Source: JADLHS01 sp044225555
Lineage (GTDB): Bacteria > Verrucomicrobiota > Verrucomicrobiia > Limisphaerales > JADLHS01
NCBI GenBank assembly: GCA_044225555.1
Contig: JBGAIM010000009.1
Location: 1-64,000 of the forward strand
Length of the DNA: 64,000 nt
Direction: 5' to 3'
In this document: piece by piece, positions 36,394-45,131 of the stretch
Position numbering within the stretch: the first letter of the stretch is position 1
How the letters are laid out: the number at the start of each line of letters is the position of its first letter
Translations under genes and position numbers: made by a program
The notes under the pieces: generated by a model
Seen by the model: the letters and a program-made list of their open reading frames with translations, nothing else
What the model was told of the DNA's origin: nothing
Database searches by the model: none

Positions 36394-36779
36394 GCCAAAC
36401 CCGTCGGCCGGCTGAGCACGGTGCGCCGCCGACCTCAATGGCCCTCGCTCTTTTGTCTTCGCTTTGACTTCTTGCAAAAAACAGCTTCAGTCTTTTGGAG
36501 ACATTCCGATAGCAACTGTGAGCAGTTCGACTTTTGCATCCGGAGCAGCATCGCGGTGATCCGTTCCGATTGTTGAAGTGCCGCGCGTCGTGCGAGCCTC
36601 ATAGGTGCGGCGTACAACCCGAGAATTATTTCGATGTACACAATTCGAGGCTGTTTTAGAACGTTGTGCATTCGCCGTAAGCAACCGGCCGCTTCACCCG
36701 CGTTTGCTTCGCAGCGTAACAATGTCCAGCCTCCGACAGATTCGATCCCAACCTTGTTTACTGCGGAGGAACTTTGCGT
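36394..36779. other. Intergenic region before the REC-PAS kinase
   Basis: 386 bp with no convincing gene on either strand. The long minus-strand frame that crosses it is antisense to the next gene. It ends with GCGGAGGA, a good ribosome site 9 bp before ATG 36780. A TTGACT at 36462-36467 is the best -35 candidate, but no -10 fits well. Confidence 0.5.
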
Positions 36780-38396
36780 ATGACTGCGCTCCAACCTCAT
36801 CCCGGCAAAAGTTCCACCAACAACGAATATTCGCCGCGCATTCTGGTGGTGGAGGACGAGGCCATCGTGGCGTTCGATTTCAAACAACGTCTGCAACGCC
36901 TCGGCTACACCATCGTTGGCATGGCGCATGACGGCGAGGAGGCTGTGCGGAAGACCCAGTCCACCAAGCCGGACTTGATCTTGATGGACATCAATCTCGG
37001 CGATGGCATCAGCGGCATCGAGACCGCGATGTTGATACGCAAGAACCAGGATCTGCCGATCATTTACGTCACCGCCAATTCGGATGAAGACACCGTCAAG
37101 CGCGCCGTACGCTCCGGCCCGTTCGGTTACATCCTCAAACCGTTTGAGGATCGCGAACTCGAAACCGCGATCCGCATGGGCCTCGCCAAGCACGTGATGG
37201 ATCAGCGGCTCAAGGAAAGCGAAAGTTGGTTTCAAGCCACCTTGACCAGCATCGCGGATGGCCTCATCGCGACCGACGCGGATGGCCGGATCAAATTCTT
37301 CAATCCTTCCGCCGCGAAAATCACCGGCTGGTCGCAGGCGGACGCGATGGGGCAGAGGCTGGTGGATGTGTTCCCACTGACCAACGACGGCACGCACAGC
37401 GATGAAACCGATTTCTTCTCCTCGTTTCAGTTGCCGGGTGTGGTGCCGGGTGATTCGCACACTGCCTTTTTGTCCCGGTCTGACAGGCGCACGATTCCGA
37501 TCGAATATCGCGCGGCGCATATCCATAACGATCATCGCAACCTGACGGGGATGGTGATCAGCTTTACCAACATTGAAGAACGCAAGCGCGCCGCCGAACG
37601 CATCCAGCAGGCGCAGGAGCATTTGACCCAGATTCACGAGAAGCTGGTTCACAAGCACGAGGAACTCCAAAGCTTCTACCACACGGTTTCGCACGAAGTG
37701 AAAACGCCGCTCACTTCGGCGCGGGAATTCGTTTCGCTCGTGTTGGAAGGTTTGGCCGGCCCGATTACGGAAACGCAGAAGGAATATCTTGGCATCGCGC
37801 AAGAGAGTTGCGATCAGATGCGAACCTGCATCAATGACATGCTCGACGTCACGCGCGTCGAGACCGGAAAAATGAGCGTGGAACTCAAACACTCCTGTCT
37901 GGGCGACCTCGTGCAGCGCGTCGTGACGCGGCTCAAGCCCGCCACAGAGCGCAAGCAGACCAAGCTGAGTCTGGTGTTGCGTCCCGCGATTCCGCACATC
38001 TTGATGGATGAAACCCGCATCGCGCAGGTGTTGTCCAATTTGCTGAACAACGCTCTCAAGTTCACCCCCGCCGGCGGCCGCATTGACGTTGAAGTCAAAC
38101 TGGCGTCCACCGCTGGCCACGTCGAGATTGTGGTCGCGGATACCGGCTGCGGCATTCCGGCGGATCATCTGCACCGCATCTTCGACCGGCTGTATCAAGT
38201 GCGCCAGGAAAACGCCAGCAGTTGCATGGGACTGGGGTTGGGCTTGTTTATTTGCCAGGAACTCGTGCGCCTGCATCACGGTGCCATCAGGGTGGAAAGC
38301 CAGGTCGGTCGGGGCAGCACGTTCACGGTCACATTACCCATCAACGCGCAATCGCCGGCGTCCGCCGCTGGCACAACCGACCCCTCCCTGCCATGA
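36780..38396 (+). CDS. REC-PAS sensor histidine kinase
   Basis: 538 residues. N-terminal receiver (22-140; RILVVEDEAIVAFD, ILMDINLGDGISG phospho-Asp, FGYILKPFED Lys), PAS domain (about 150-265; TSIADGLIATDADGRIKFFN), dimerisation H-box FYHTVSHEVKTPLTSARE (phospho-His near 303), N-box NLLNNALKF, G1 DTGCGIP and G2 GLGLGLFI. The receiver comes first, so the kinase is itself regulated by a phosphorelay. A strong ribosome site (GGAGGA) marks ATG 36780. The stop overlaps the next gene by ATGA. Confidence 0.93.
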   Translation: MTALQPHPGKSSTNNEYSPRILVVEDEAIVAFDFKQRLQRLGYTIVGMAHDGEEAVRKTQSTKPDLILMDINLGDGISGIETAMLIRKNQDLPIIYVTANSDEDTVKRAVRSGPFGYILKPFEDRELETAIRMGLAKHVMDQRLKESESWFQATLTSIADGLIATDADGRIKFFNPSAAKITGWSQADAMGQRLVDVFPLTNDGTHSDETDFFSSFQLPGVVPGDSHTAFLSRSDRRTIPIEYRAAHIHNDHRNLTGMVISFTNIEERKRAAERIQQAQEHLTQIHEKLVHKHEELQSFYHTVSHEVKTPLTSAREFVSLVLEGLAGPITETQKEYLGIAQESCDQMRTCINDMLDVTRVETGKMSVELKHSCLGDLVQRVVTRLKPATERKQTKLSLVLRPAIPHILMDETRIAQVLSNLLNNALKFTPAGGRIDVEVKLASTAGHVEIVVADTGCGIPADHLHRIFDRLYQVRQENASSCMGLGLGLFICQELVRLHHGAIRVESQVGRGSTFTVTLPINAQSPASAAGTTDPSLP

Positions 38397-38794
38397 AACA
38401 CATCCTGCTCGTGGAAGATGACCCCCGGATTTCTTCGGCCTTGGCCATTCGGCTGCGTCAGGCGGGCTACGAGGTGAAGATTGCCCCCGATCCCAAATGC
38501 GGTGTCAGTCTCGCCGTCGAACAACCCCCGGATTTGATCATCACCGATCTCTATCTGCCGCAGATGAACGGCTTCAACTTCGTCAATCAACTGAAGACCA
38601 TGGGGCTGAATGAAGTTCCCTTCATGGTTATCACAGCCAGCCAGCGGGACGGCCTCTGGGAATCCGCCCGCGAGTTGGGCGCCGCCGGTTATTTTGAGAA
38701 ACCGTACGACCCCGCCCGCCTCATGGCAACCGTGGGCAGCATTCTGAATACAACGAACCACGCGCCGCAAAACTGCGCGCAACTCCGCCCCTAA
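38393..38794 (+). CDS. Single-domain response regulator 1
   Basis: A 133-residue CheY-like receiver with no output domain: HILLVEDDPRISSALAIRLR, phospho-Asp in LIITDLYLPQMNG, T/S in MVITASQRDG, Lys in YFEKPYDPARL. ATGA overlap with the kinase gene means coupled translation, so it is the likely direct target of that kinase. A Pro/Asn tail follows the domain. Confidence 0.92.
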   Translation: MKHILLVEDDPRISSALAIRLRQAGYEVKIAPDPKCGVSLAVEQPPDLIITDLYLPQMNGFNFVNQLKTMGLNEVPFMVITASQRDGLWESARELGAAGYFEKPYDPARLMATVGSILNTTNHAPQNCAQLRP

Positions 38795-38800
38795 ACATTT

Positions 38801-39169
38801 ATGAAAACCATACTCATCGCCGACGACGACGCCCACATCATCACCGCCTTGACCCGGCGACTCGAAGCCAACCGCTATCGCGTGCTGGCCGCCACCGACG
38901 GATTTGAAGCGCTGAAAATGACGCTGGAGCAGAAACCGGATTTGATCATCCTGGATGTGTGGATGCCGGTGGGGATCGGTTTTTCCGTCGCGGATCGTAT
39001 TCGCGAACATCAACTGAACATCCCGATCATTTTCCTGACCGCCAGCAAAACCGATGGATTGGTCGAAGCTGCCCGCGAAGTTGGGGCCGTGGGTTACGTC
39101 GAGAAGCCCTATGATCCCGAGGATCTGCTCTACATGATTGATAGCGCTTTGAATATGCAACTGGCCTAG
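38801..39169 (+). CDS. Single-domain response regulator 2
   Basis: A 122-residue receiver: TILIADDDAHIITALTRRLE, phospho-Asp in LIILDVWMPVGIG, IFLTASKTDG, YVEKPYDPEDLL. It begins 6 bp after regulator 1 and shares the EKPYDP loop with its neighbours, so the three arose by tandem duplication. Confidence 0.92.
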   Translation: MKTILIADDDAHIITALTRRLEANRYRVLAATDGFEALKMTLEQKPDLIILDVWMPVGIGFSVADRIREHQLNIPIIFLTASKTDGLVEAAREVGAVGYVEKPYDPEDLLYMIDSALNMQLA

Positions 39170-39182
39170 GCTTATCAGTTGC

Positions 39183-39554
39183 ATGAAACGAATTCTCATT
39201 GTCGAAGACGACACTCGTGTCGCCAAAGCCCTGGAGCTGCGCATCCGCAGTGCCGGTTATGCGACGGCGCTCGCAGGAGATTGCTACAGCGGCGTGGCCG
39301 TGTTTTCGAAAACCACCCCTGACCTGGTTTTGTTGGACATCAACATGCCTGGCGGCAACGGATTTTCCGTCGCCGAGCGAATCCAATCCCTGAGCACAAA
39401 ACGCGTTCCCATAGTGTTCATCACCGCTTCAAAGCAACCGGAATTTTTGGACCGGGCGCTCGCACTCGGGGCCTCGGGTTTCATCGAAAAACCCTATGAC
39501 CCCGCCCAGGTCCTGACACTGCTGGAAAACGTGCTGAACAAACCCGTGCTCTAA
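39183..39554 (+). CDS. Single-domain response regulator 3
   Basis: A 123-residue receiver: RILIVEDDTRVAKALELRIR, phospho-Asp in LVLLDINMPGGNG, VFITASKQPEF, FIEKPYDPAQVL. Last of the three tandem receivers, 13 bp after regulator 2. None has a DNA-binding or enzymatic part, so output must pass through protein contacts. Confidence 0.92.
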   Translation: MKRILIVEDDTRVAKALELRIRSAGYATALAGDCYSGVAVFSKTTPDLVLLDINMPGGNGFSVAERIQSLSTKRVPIVFITASKQPEFLDRALALGASGFIEKPYDPAQVLTLLENVLNKPVL

Positions 39555-39741
39555 AATGCCTGCCTAACAGAACCGTGATGGCACTTGGGTATCGGTCACA
39601 GTCGGAAATCCGCAGTGTTGCAAAGGCGCCAAGCCTGTGCCACCTGATTTTGCCCACTCGGTGGTCCGTATTCCGGCATTTTCTTTTCCGCTCCCTCTGT
39701 CATACTCCCATGCTCAATGTTGACACTTTCCGGCATCACCA

Positions 39742-39881
39742 AAGACCACGCTCTTTTCCATCATTCTCGGTGAAGGATCGCCCGACGACGGCAAGATCAT
39801 GACCGAACGCAACGTGGTCATTGGTTATCTGCCGCAGGAAAGCACGCCCGTGGGAGCCGAAACCGTCATCGAAATCGCCAC
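39742..39881 (+). repeat. 140 bp perfect direct repeat, right copy
   Basis: Identical to 32040-32179. Here it continues in frame into the ABC-F gene. Directly upstream, ATG 39717 starts MLTLSGITK, but the frame breaks at the repeat edge. That MLTLSGITK segment differs from the left copy at several third positions. Confidence 0.95.
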
Positions 39882-41577
39882 TGCCATCTCACCGGAGTTC
39901 GTCAAACTCCGCCGCGTGATCAAAGCGTGGGAGCACGATCATCCAATTGAAGCCACGCATCCCGAAGACGTCCACGACGATGTTCACGACCAATACAACG
40001 AACTAAATGGCTATCAGGTTGAAGCCAAGGCCAAGCAAATCCTGGCCGGCCTCAGCTTCCGTGAAACGGATTTTGATCGTCCCGCCCGCGAAATGAGCGG
40101 TGGCTGGGTTATGCGCGCCCACCTCGCCCGATTGCTCACACAGGAGCCCGATTTGCTGATGCTGGATGAGCCGACGAACCATCTCGACCTCGAAGCCTTG
40201 CTGTGGTTTCAGGAATACTTGCAGGGCTATCCCGGGGCGATTCTCGTCATCTCGCACGATCGCGAATTTCTCAACAGCCTCGTGGGCGGCATCGTGGAAA
40301 TTCGCATGAGCAAACTCATCCGCTATCGCGGCAACTACGACGAATATCTCATCCAGCGCGAGGCCAACGAGGCCCAGTTGCTCGCCGCCTACAAAAATCA
40401 ACAGCGCGAAATCGCCAGCTTGCAGGAGTTCGCCGACCGCTTTCGCGCCAAGGCCTCCAAAGCCTCGCAGGCGCAGAGCAAGCTCAAGCAGATTGACCGG
40501 ATGGAGAAGATCGAAGCGCCGACGAGCGACGACAAGAAGGTGAGTTTCTCCTTCCCGCAACCACAGCGCAGCGGCCAGCGCGTGATCCGGTTGAAGAACA
40601 TCCACTTCGCCTACGGACAGAACGTGGTTTATCGCGGCGTGGAATTCGAAGCCGAGCGCGGGCAGCGCATCGTTCTCGTCGGGCCGAACGGCGCCGGCAA
40701 ATCCACCTTGCTCAAGCTGCTCGCCGCGAACGTCACACCGCAACAAGGCGAGCGCGAACTCGGCCACAACGTCAAGGCGGGTTACTACTCACAGTATCGA
40801 GTGGATATGCTCGATCCGAGTCGCACCGTGTTGGAGGAAGGACTCGACACGCCACAGAAGGTCACCGAGCAATTCGTCCGCACGCTCCTCGGCAGTTTTC
40901 TGTTTCGCGGCGATGATGTGTTCAAGAAGGTCAGTGTCCTGAGCGGTGGTGAAAAGAGCCGCCTTGCGCTGGTGAAACTGCTGCTCGACCCGCCGAATCT
41001 CCTGCTCATGGACGAGCCGACGACGCACCTGGACATGAACAGCATTGATGCGCTGCTCTACGCGCTGGATCAATTCGAGGGCACGCTCATCTTCATCAGC
41101 CACGACGTCTATTTCATCCGGGCGCTGGCGAACAAGGTCGTCCACGTCAACGCCGGCCAGCTCACGCACTACGCCGGCGATTACCAATACTATCTCGACA
41201 AGACCAAATCACTTTCCGCCCGCGCCGCCTTGACCGCCGGAGCGAAAGCAGGCGCGCCCGCCAAAAACTCCGCACCGAAACCGACGATTGATCGCAAAGA
41301 ACAAAAACGTCTTGAAGCCGAAGCCCGCCAGGCCCGCTCCAACAAGTTGAAAGGCCAGCGCCAGATTGTTCATGACTTCGAGAAAAAGATTCAGGCTCTG
41401 GAAAAACGTCAGGCTGAAATCACCGCCGAGTTGGAAAAGCCGGAGACCTACCAGAGCGGCGGCAAAGCCTCGCAACTGAACCGCGAGTTCAGCCACAACG
41501 CCGACGAACTTGCCGAGATCACCCCGAAGTGGGAGGCCGCCGCGACGAAACTGGCCGAGTTGGATGCCGCGTCTTGA
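39799..41577 (+). CDS. ABC-F ATPase lacking the first Walker A (copy 2)
   Basis: 592 residues from the first usable ATG, MTERNVVIGYLPQESTPVG. ABC-F proteins act on ribosomes through two ABC domains. Domain 1 keeps the signature MSGGWVMRAHLARLL and Walker B LLMLDEPTNHLDLEAL but has lost its Walker A; the codons for KTTLFS lie upstream in frame, while the proper start MLTLSGITK (39717) is out of frame. The linker (about 225-265) and domain 2 are intact: Walker A VGPNGAGKSTLLKLL, signature LSGGEKSRLALVKLL, Walker B LLLMDEPTTHLD. A basic coiled C-terminal tail follows. Probably a damaged gene or an assembly join rather than a working protein. Confidence 0.85.
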   Translation: MTERNVVIGYLPQESTPVGAETVIEIATAISPEFVKLRRVIKAWEHDHPIEATHPEDVHDDVHDQYNELNGYQVEAKAKQILAGLSFRETDFDRPAREMSGGWVMRAHLARLLTQEPDLLMLDEPTNHLDLEALLWFQEYLQGYPGAILVISHDREFLNSLVGGIVEIRMSKLIRYRGNYDEYLIQREANEAQLLAAYKNQQREIASLQEFADRFRAKASKASQAQSKLKQIDRMEKIEAPTSDDKKVSFSFPQPQRSGQRVIRLKNIHFAYGQNVVYRGVEFEAERGQRIVLVGPNGAGKSTLLKLLAANVTPQQGERELGHNVKAGYYSQYRVDMLDPSRTVLEEGLDTPQKVTEQFVRTLLGSFLFRGDDVFKKVSVLSGGEKSRLALVKLLLDPPNLLLMDEPTTHLDMNSIDALLYALDQFEGTLIFISHDVYFIRALANKVVHVNAGQLTHYAGDYQYYLDKTKSLSARAALTAGAKAGAPAKNSAPKPTIDRKEQKRLEAEARQARSNKLKGQRQIVHDFEKKIQALEKRQAEITAELEKPETYQSGGKASQLNREFSHNADELAEITPKWEAAATKLAELDAAS

Positions 41578-41589
41578 AGAAGTCCTGCT

Positions 41590-42822
41590 TCACTCCGCCA
41601 ATTTGCAGGTGAGGCGGAACTTCCCAGAGGCTTCTGGAAGCAGAGTCGGCACTGACTCCATGATAACTGACGCGTGAAATAGTGATTCGAGGCGTGAGGT
41701 GAGTTCACGCAAACTCACCACACCAGGTCCGTCAGCCTCGGGAAGGTAACGCAGACGAAACTCATCGTTCGGACTTTGTCGCAATTGATAGTGAACGATG
41801 CCGCTTAATCCGGCGAAACATTGATCCACCTGCCAGGTCGTTACGCGTGTTCCATCAGCGGCGGTGAGGGCATCGCGGATGCGACCGTGGACGATGTAAT
41901 CCGTGCCGTAGGAACGCTCGTTGCGTTGGACGAAATCGCCGATGCGGTAGCGCAGCAGCGGCATGTAATCGTTGGAAAGCGTAGTTACGAGCAGCGTGCC
42001 GATGTCAGCGGCATCGGCATCCACCACTTCAAGGAGTGCCGTGTCGTAGCTGGGCTTCATTTCACCAGCTTCGTTTTCCATGAGCAGATGGCCAGTCTCG
42101 GTCGAGCCGTAAAGATTGAAAACTGGAACGCCAAAGACCCGCTGGAGGATGCGGCGGTGGACGACACTAACGAATTCATAGCTGCAAAGCACAAAGCGCA
42201 GCGACGGGAAGCGGATGCCGTGGCGTTCACAGAACAGAGCGAACCAGACGCCGTGGACGGGATCGACATCGAGAAACTGCGGCGACCAAGCGGCAATCTC
42301 CTCCGCCATGCGGGCCAGTTCCACGTCGCCGAGGACAAAGGGAATGCGCGCCAAGTTAACAAAGAGTGAATCGCCAAGGGTGCGTTGCGCCTGTGACATC
42401 CAGACAGTCGGACAGGTCAAACCGTTGCAGGCGGGTGAAGTGATGGTGGCGCGGCGGGCCTCCGGGTGTTCATCCAGCACGCGAGCGATTAAGCTGTTCA
42501 ACCGCAGCGCGCGTTCCTCCTGTTCATTCCACCAACCCCGACCGAAGATCACCGGCAAACGATCTTCCGAAGTGCCTGAAGTGTGTTCCAGTTCGACAAG
42601 CTGTTCTGCGAGCAGCTCGTCGAGTGTCGGAGCGGCAGAAAGGAAGTTCTGCGGAAAACCCGTGCGCATCTCGCGTTTGGTGATGATGGGCAGGTTCACG
42701 AGCGAGAAATCAGCCCGGGCCAACGTCTCGCGGTAGAGGGGAACTTTGCCCCAACGGGGCAGCAGCGACTGCAGTCGCGCGGGCTGCGCGGCTTCGCGGA
42801 TCAGTTCCGGGGTCGCCAACAT
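41590..42822 (-). CDS. PaaK-like adenylate-forming enzyme
   Basis: 410 residues of the phenylacetate-CoA ligase-like ANL group: LEHTSGTSEDRLPVIFGRGWW (ATP loop, near 80-100), VFNLYGSTETGHLLMENE (near 228), LLRYRIGDFVQRNE and YIVHGRIRDALTAADGTRVT. It is distant from the ligase at 5448. Many relatives load carboxylic acids in secondary or capsule metabolism; the substrate here is open. Convergent with the ABC-F gene (12 bp apart). The promoter upstream is one of the best in the window. Confidence 0.78.
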   Translation of the reverse strand: MLATPELIREAAQPARLQSLLPRWGKVPLYRETLARADFSLVNLPIITKREMRTGFPQNFLSAAPTLDELLAEQLVELEHTSGTSEDRLPVIFGRGWWNEQEERALRLNSLIARVLDEHPEARRATITSPACNGLTCPTVWMSQAQRTLGDSLFVNLARIPFVLGDVELARMAEEIAAWSPQFLDVDPVHGVWFALFCERHGIRFPSLRFVLCSYEFVSVVHRRILQRVFGVPVFNLYGSTETGHLLMENEAGEMKPSYDTALLEVVDADAADIGTLLVTTLSNDYMPLLRYRIGDFVQRNERSYGTDYIVHGRIRDALTAADGTRVTTWQVDQCFAGLSGIVHYQLRQSPNDEFRLRYLPEADGPGVVSLRELTSRLESLFHASVIMESVPTLLPEASGKFRLTCKLAE

Positions 42823-42828
42823 GGCGGC

Positions 42829-42856
42829 AATATAGGCGCAAATCGTAATTTGCCAA
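42829..42856 (-). promoter_or_regulatory. Leaderless promoter of the adenylating enzyme
   Basis: On the minus strand TTGGCA (42851-42856), 16 bp, TATATT (42829-42834), 6 bp, ATG 42822. The -10 matches TATAAT at 5 of 6. Confidence 0.6.
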
Positions 42857-43013
42857 ATCGCGGCACGAAGCCTTGGTCTGTGGGCATTCGTCGCGCGGCG
42901 ACGATTAGCGTCGTGGGCAGCGGGGCAACGGACTTGCCGACAGCTTGCGCTCCTGCCGGGTCCCGCCCGCTACTGCGCGGGCGGGGTCTGTCGCAGCGCG
43001 CAAACGCCGCCAA

Positions 43014-43628
43014 TCACAGCCGCTTCACGCGGATGTTCTTGTAGCGGACGACGCTTTTGGGATCGTGGCCCTGCAAGGCGAAAGTACCCTCGCCCAGCTT
43101 GCGTGAGAAATCCTTCCCGGCCTCTGCGCCGGCTGGCTCGATGTATTGCAGCACAATTTTGCCATCCACCTTCACCGTCACCTTGTTGCCCTCGACGATG
43201 ATTTCCTGCGTCCACCATTTGTTATCGGTGGCCAGGGATTGGGCCACATTGACGAGGCCGTACAAGCTGCCGGTTTTTATCCAATCACCCTGCGTATTGT
43301 TGACCTGACACTCGAAGCCACCCTTGGGCCAGTCGGTTGCCTGATATTTGGTGTGGAAATAGATGCCGCCGTTGGACACCGGATCAGTCATCACGTCCAC
43401 TTTGAGGTGAAAATTCTTGAAGGGCTGATCGTCACCTACGTAGAACAAGTGACAGCGGTTGCCGTTCGCGACAAAGGCGCCGTCTTCGATACGGAACGTG
43501 TTGGTATTTTCCGTGGCCATTTTCCAACTGGCGAAGGTCTTGCCGTCCATCAGCGGTTTGAAGCCAGCTTCGTCCTGACGGACGCAAAACCGCGCCAAGC
43601 GAAAAGGCTGGAGCCAGCATGGCGGCAA
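43014..43628 (-). CDS. DUF1080 protein with disrupted signal peptide
   Basis: The body (about 175 residues) is a clear DUF1080/3-keto-disaccharide hydrolase domain: FKPLMDGKTFASWKM, NGNRCHLFY, NGGIYFHTKYQATDWPKGGFECQVNNT, QGHDPKSVVRYKNIRVKRL. The frame's N-terminus (MPPCWLQPFRLARFCVRQDE, TTG start) is not a signal peptide. In the next frame the same DNA reads SRVAAMLAPAFSLGAVL, a good hydrophobic signal core. Removing one T from the TTTT run near 43586 would join that core to RQDEAGF. So the gene carries a one-base frameshift or sequencing error. It diverges from thiH with 35 bp between them. Confidence 0.75.
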   Translation of the reverse strand: MPPCWLQPFRLARFCVRQDEAGFKPLMDGKTFASWKMATENTNTFRIEDGAFVANGNRCHLFYVGDDQPFKNFHLKVDVMTDPVSNGGIYFHTKYQATDWPKGGFECQVNNTQGDWIKTGSLYGLVNVAQSLATDNKWWTQEIIVEGNKVTVKVDGKIVLQYIEPAGAEAGKDFSRKLGEGTFALQGHDPKSVVRYKNIRVKRL

Positions 43629-43629
43629 C

Positions 43630-43657
43630 TCGACTTTTGTCCGAACTTTGATACGCT
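43630..43657 (+). promoter_or_regulatory. Leaderless promoter of thiH
   Basis: TCGACT (43630-43635), 16 bp, TACGCT (43652-43657), 6 bp, GTG 43664. It explains why a GTG without a ribosome site is the start. Confidence 0.45.
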
Positions 43658-43663
43658 TGCCGG

Positions 43664-44863
43664 GTGAGTTTTGTTTCCGAATTCAATTCGTTGCCCCTCG
43701 AATCACTGGTGAAGCGCTCGCTGGCCGCCAGCCTGCCGGCCGCTCGCGAGTCGCTGGCCAAGGACAGGCCATCATTGGTGGATTTCGCGCAGTTGATTTC
43801 CCCGGCGGCGGGCGAACTGCTCGAACACATGGGCCGCCGCTCGCAGGCGCTCACGCGGCAACGGTTCGGCAAAGTCATCCGGCTCTTCGCGCCGCTGTAT
43901 CTTTCCAACGAGTGCATCAACAATTGCAAATACTGCGGCTTCTCGCGCGACAACGCCATCCTGCGCGTGACGCTGTCCGTGGACGAGGTGATGCGCGAGG
44001 CCCGGGCATTGGCGGCGCAGGGCTTTCGCAACATCCTCCTCGTGGCGGGTGAGCATCCCAAGTTTGTTTCCAACGGTTATATGGCCGAATGCGTCGCCGC
44101 ATTGCACGCGGAAATCCCCAGCGTGTCGCTGGAAGTTGGACCAATGGAGACGGAGGAGTATCGTCCGCTGGTCGCAGCAGGCGCGGATGGACTGGTGGTT
44201 TATCAGGAGACATACGACCGGGCGCTTTACGACGACCTGCACACCGCCGGGCCGAAGAAGAACTTTGATTGGCGGCTCGAAACGCCCGAGCGCGCCTACA
44301 CAGCAGGTTTTCGTCGGCTGGGCATCGGCGCGCTCTATGGACTGGCGGACTGGCGTTACGAAGCGTTGAGCGTGGCGGCGCACGCCGAGTATTTGCTGCG
44401 CACCTGTTGGAAATCCCAACTGACGATCTCGCTGCCGCGGATGCGTCCGTGCGCTGGTGAGTTCCAGCCGCTCACACACATGACCGATCGCGAGTTGGTG
44501 CAACTGGTCTGCGCCTTCCGATTGATGTTCCCGGACGTGGGCCTCGTGCTCTCGACCCGCGAACCAGCCAAGTTGCGCGACGGACTTTTCCCGTTGGGCA
44601 TCACGCTGATCAGCGCAGGCAGCCACACCGAACCGGGCGGTTACACTGGCGCGGGCAAGGAGAACATCCACCAGACCGTGCGCGGTCGCATCGTGGAAGC
44701 CGGCGCGAGCGAATGGGCCACGCCGACCAACGGCCAAGCCACCAACGCCACCGGCCAATTCAACATTGCCGATGAACGTTCCGCCGACGAAGTGGCGAAG
44801 CGGATTCAACACCTCGGCTACGAACCGGTGTGGAAGGATTGGGACGCGGCACTGACAACATGA
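43664..44863 (+). CDS. thiH: 2-Iminoacetate synthase (thiamine thiazole synthesis)
   Basis: A 399-residue radical SAM enzyme that splits tyrosine to p-cresol and dehydroglycine for the thiazole ring of thiamine. The cluster motif is CINNCKYCGF (C-x3-C-x2-C, near residues 85-92), preceded by IRLFAPLYLSNE. Family motifs ILLVAGEHPKFVS, LEVGPMETEEYRPLVAAGADG, YQETYD and SLPRMRPCAG follow. Full length. The stop overlaps thiS by ATGA. thiG, which usually accompanies them, is not in the window. Confidence 0.93.
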   Translation: MSFVSEFNSLPLESLVKRSLAASLPAARESLAKDRPSLVDFAQLISPAAGELLEHMGRRSQALTRQRFGKVIRLFAPLYLSNECINNCKYCGFSRDNAILRVTLSVDEVMREARALAAQGFRNILLVAGEHPKFVSNGYMAECVAALHAEIPSVSLEVGPMETEEYRPLVAAGADGLVVYQETYDRALYDDLHTAGPKKNFDWRLETPERAYTAGFRRLGIGALYGLADWRYEALSVAAHAEYLLRTCWKSQLTISLPRMRPCAGEFQPLTHMTDRELVQLVCAFRLMFPDVGLVLSTREPAKLRDGLFPLGITLISAGSHTEPGGYTGAGKENIHQTVRGRIVEAGASEWATPTNGQATNATGQFNIADERSADEVAKRIQHLGYEPVWKDWDAALTT

Positions 44864-45069
44864 CTTCCAATTTAGTCATCGCTAACGGCAAATCCATTTC
44901 AGCCAAGCTACCCTGCACGATTGAGGAATTTCTCGTGGCGCAGGGTTTATTGCCACGCAGCGTGGTGGTGGAGCACAACGGCGAGGCCGTGGCGCCGTCG
45001 GAGTTTTCCCAACGTCAACTTACTGCGGGCGACCGGCTGGAGATTGTGAAGATTGTAGCGGGCGGATAA
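44860..45069 (+). CDS. thiS: Sulfur carrier protein ThiS
   Basis: A 69-residue ubiquitin-like protein, VIANGKSISAKLPCTIEEFL, ending in the required Gly-Gly (IVKIVAGG), which is adenylated and thiocarboxylated to give sulfur to the thiazole. The ATG overlaps the thiH stop (ATGA), so translation is coupled. Confidence 0.93.
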   Translation: MTSNLVIANGKSISAKLPCTIEEFLVAQGLLPRSVVVEHNGEAVAPSEFSQRQLTAGDRLEIVKIVAGG

Positions 45070-45096
45070 TTGGTGGTGGCCGTCCGCAGATGGGAG

Positions 45097-45125
45097 TTGG
45101 CAGGAGCAGCAGAGGTTTCTATTTT
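45097..45125 (+). promoter_or_regulatory. Leaderless promoter of the MscS gene
   Basis: TTGGCA (45097-45102), 17 bp, TATTTT (45120-45125), 6 bp (CCCGGC), ATG 45132. A textbook example of the pattern; it excludes the longer frame starting at 45090. Confidence 0.6.
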
Positions 45126-45131
45126 CCCGGC

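Noticed and set aside
36435..38279. 614-residue minus-strand open frame
   Set aside because: Antisense to the REC-PAS kinase, whose motifs are complete; composition is shadow-like.
42962..42985. GC-rich hairpin CCCGCCCGC/GCGGGCGGG as terminator
   Set aside because: Strong stem but no T run on either strand; left unassigned.
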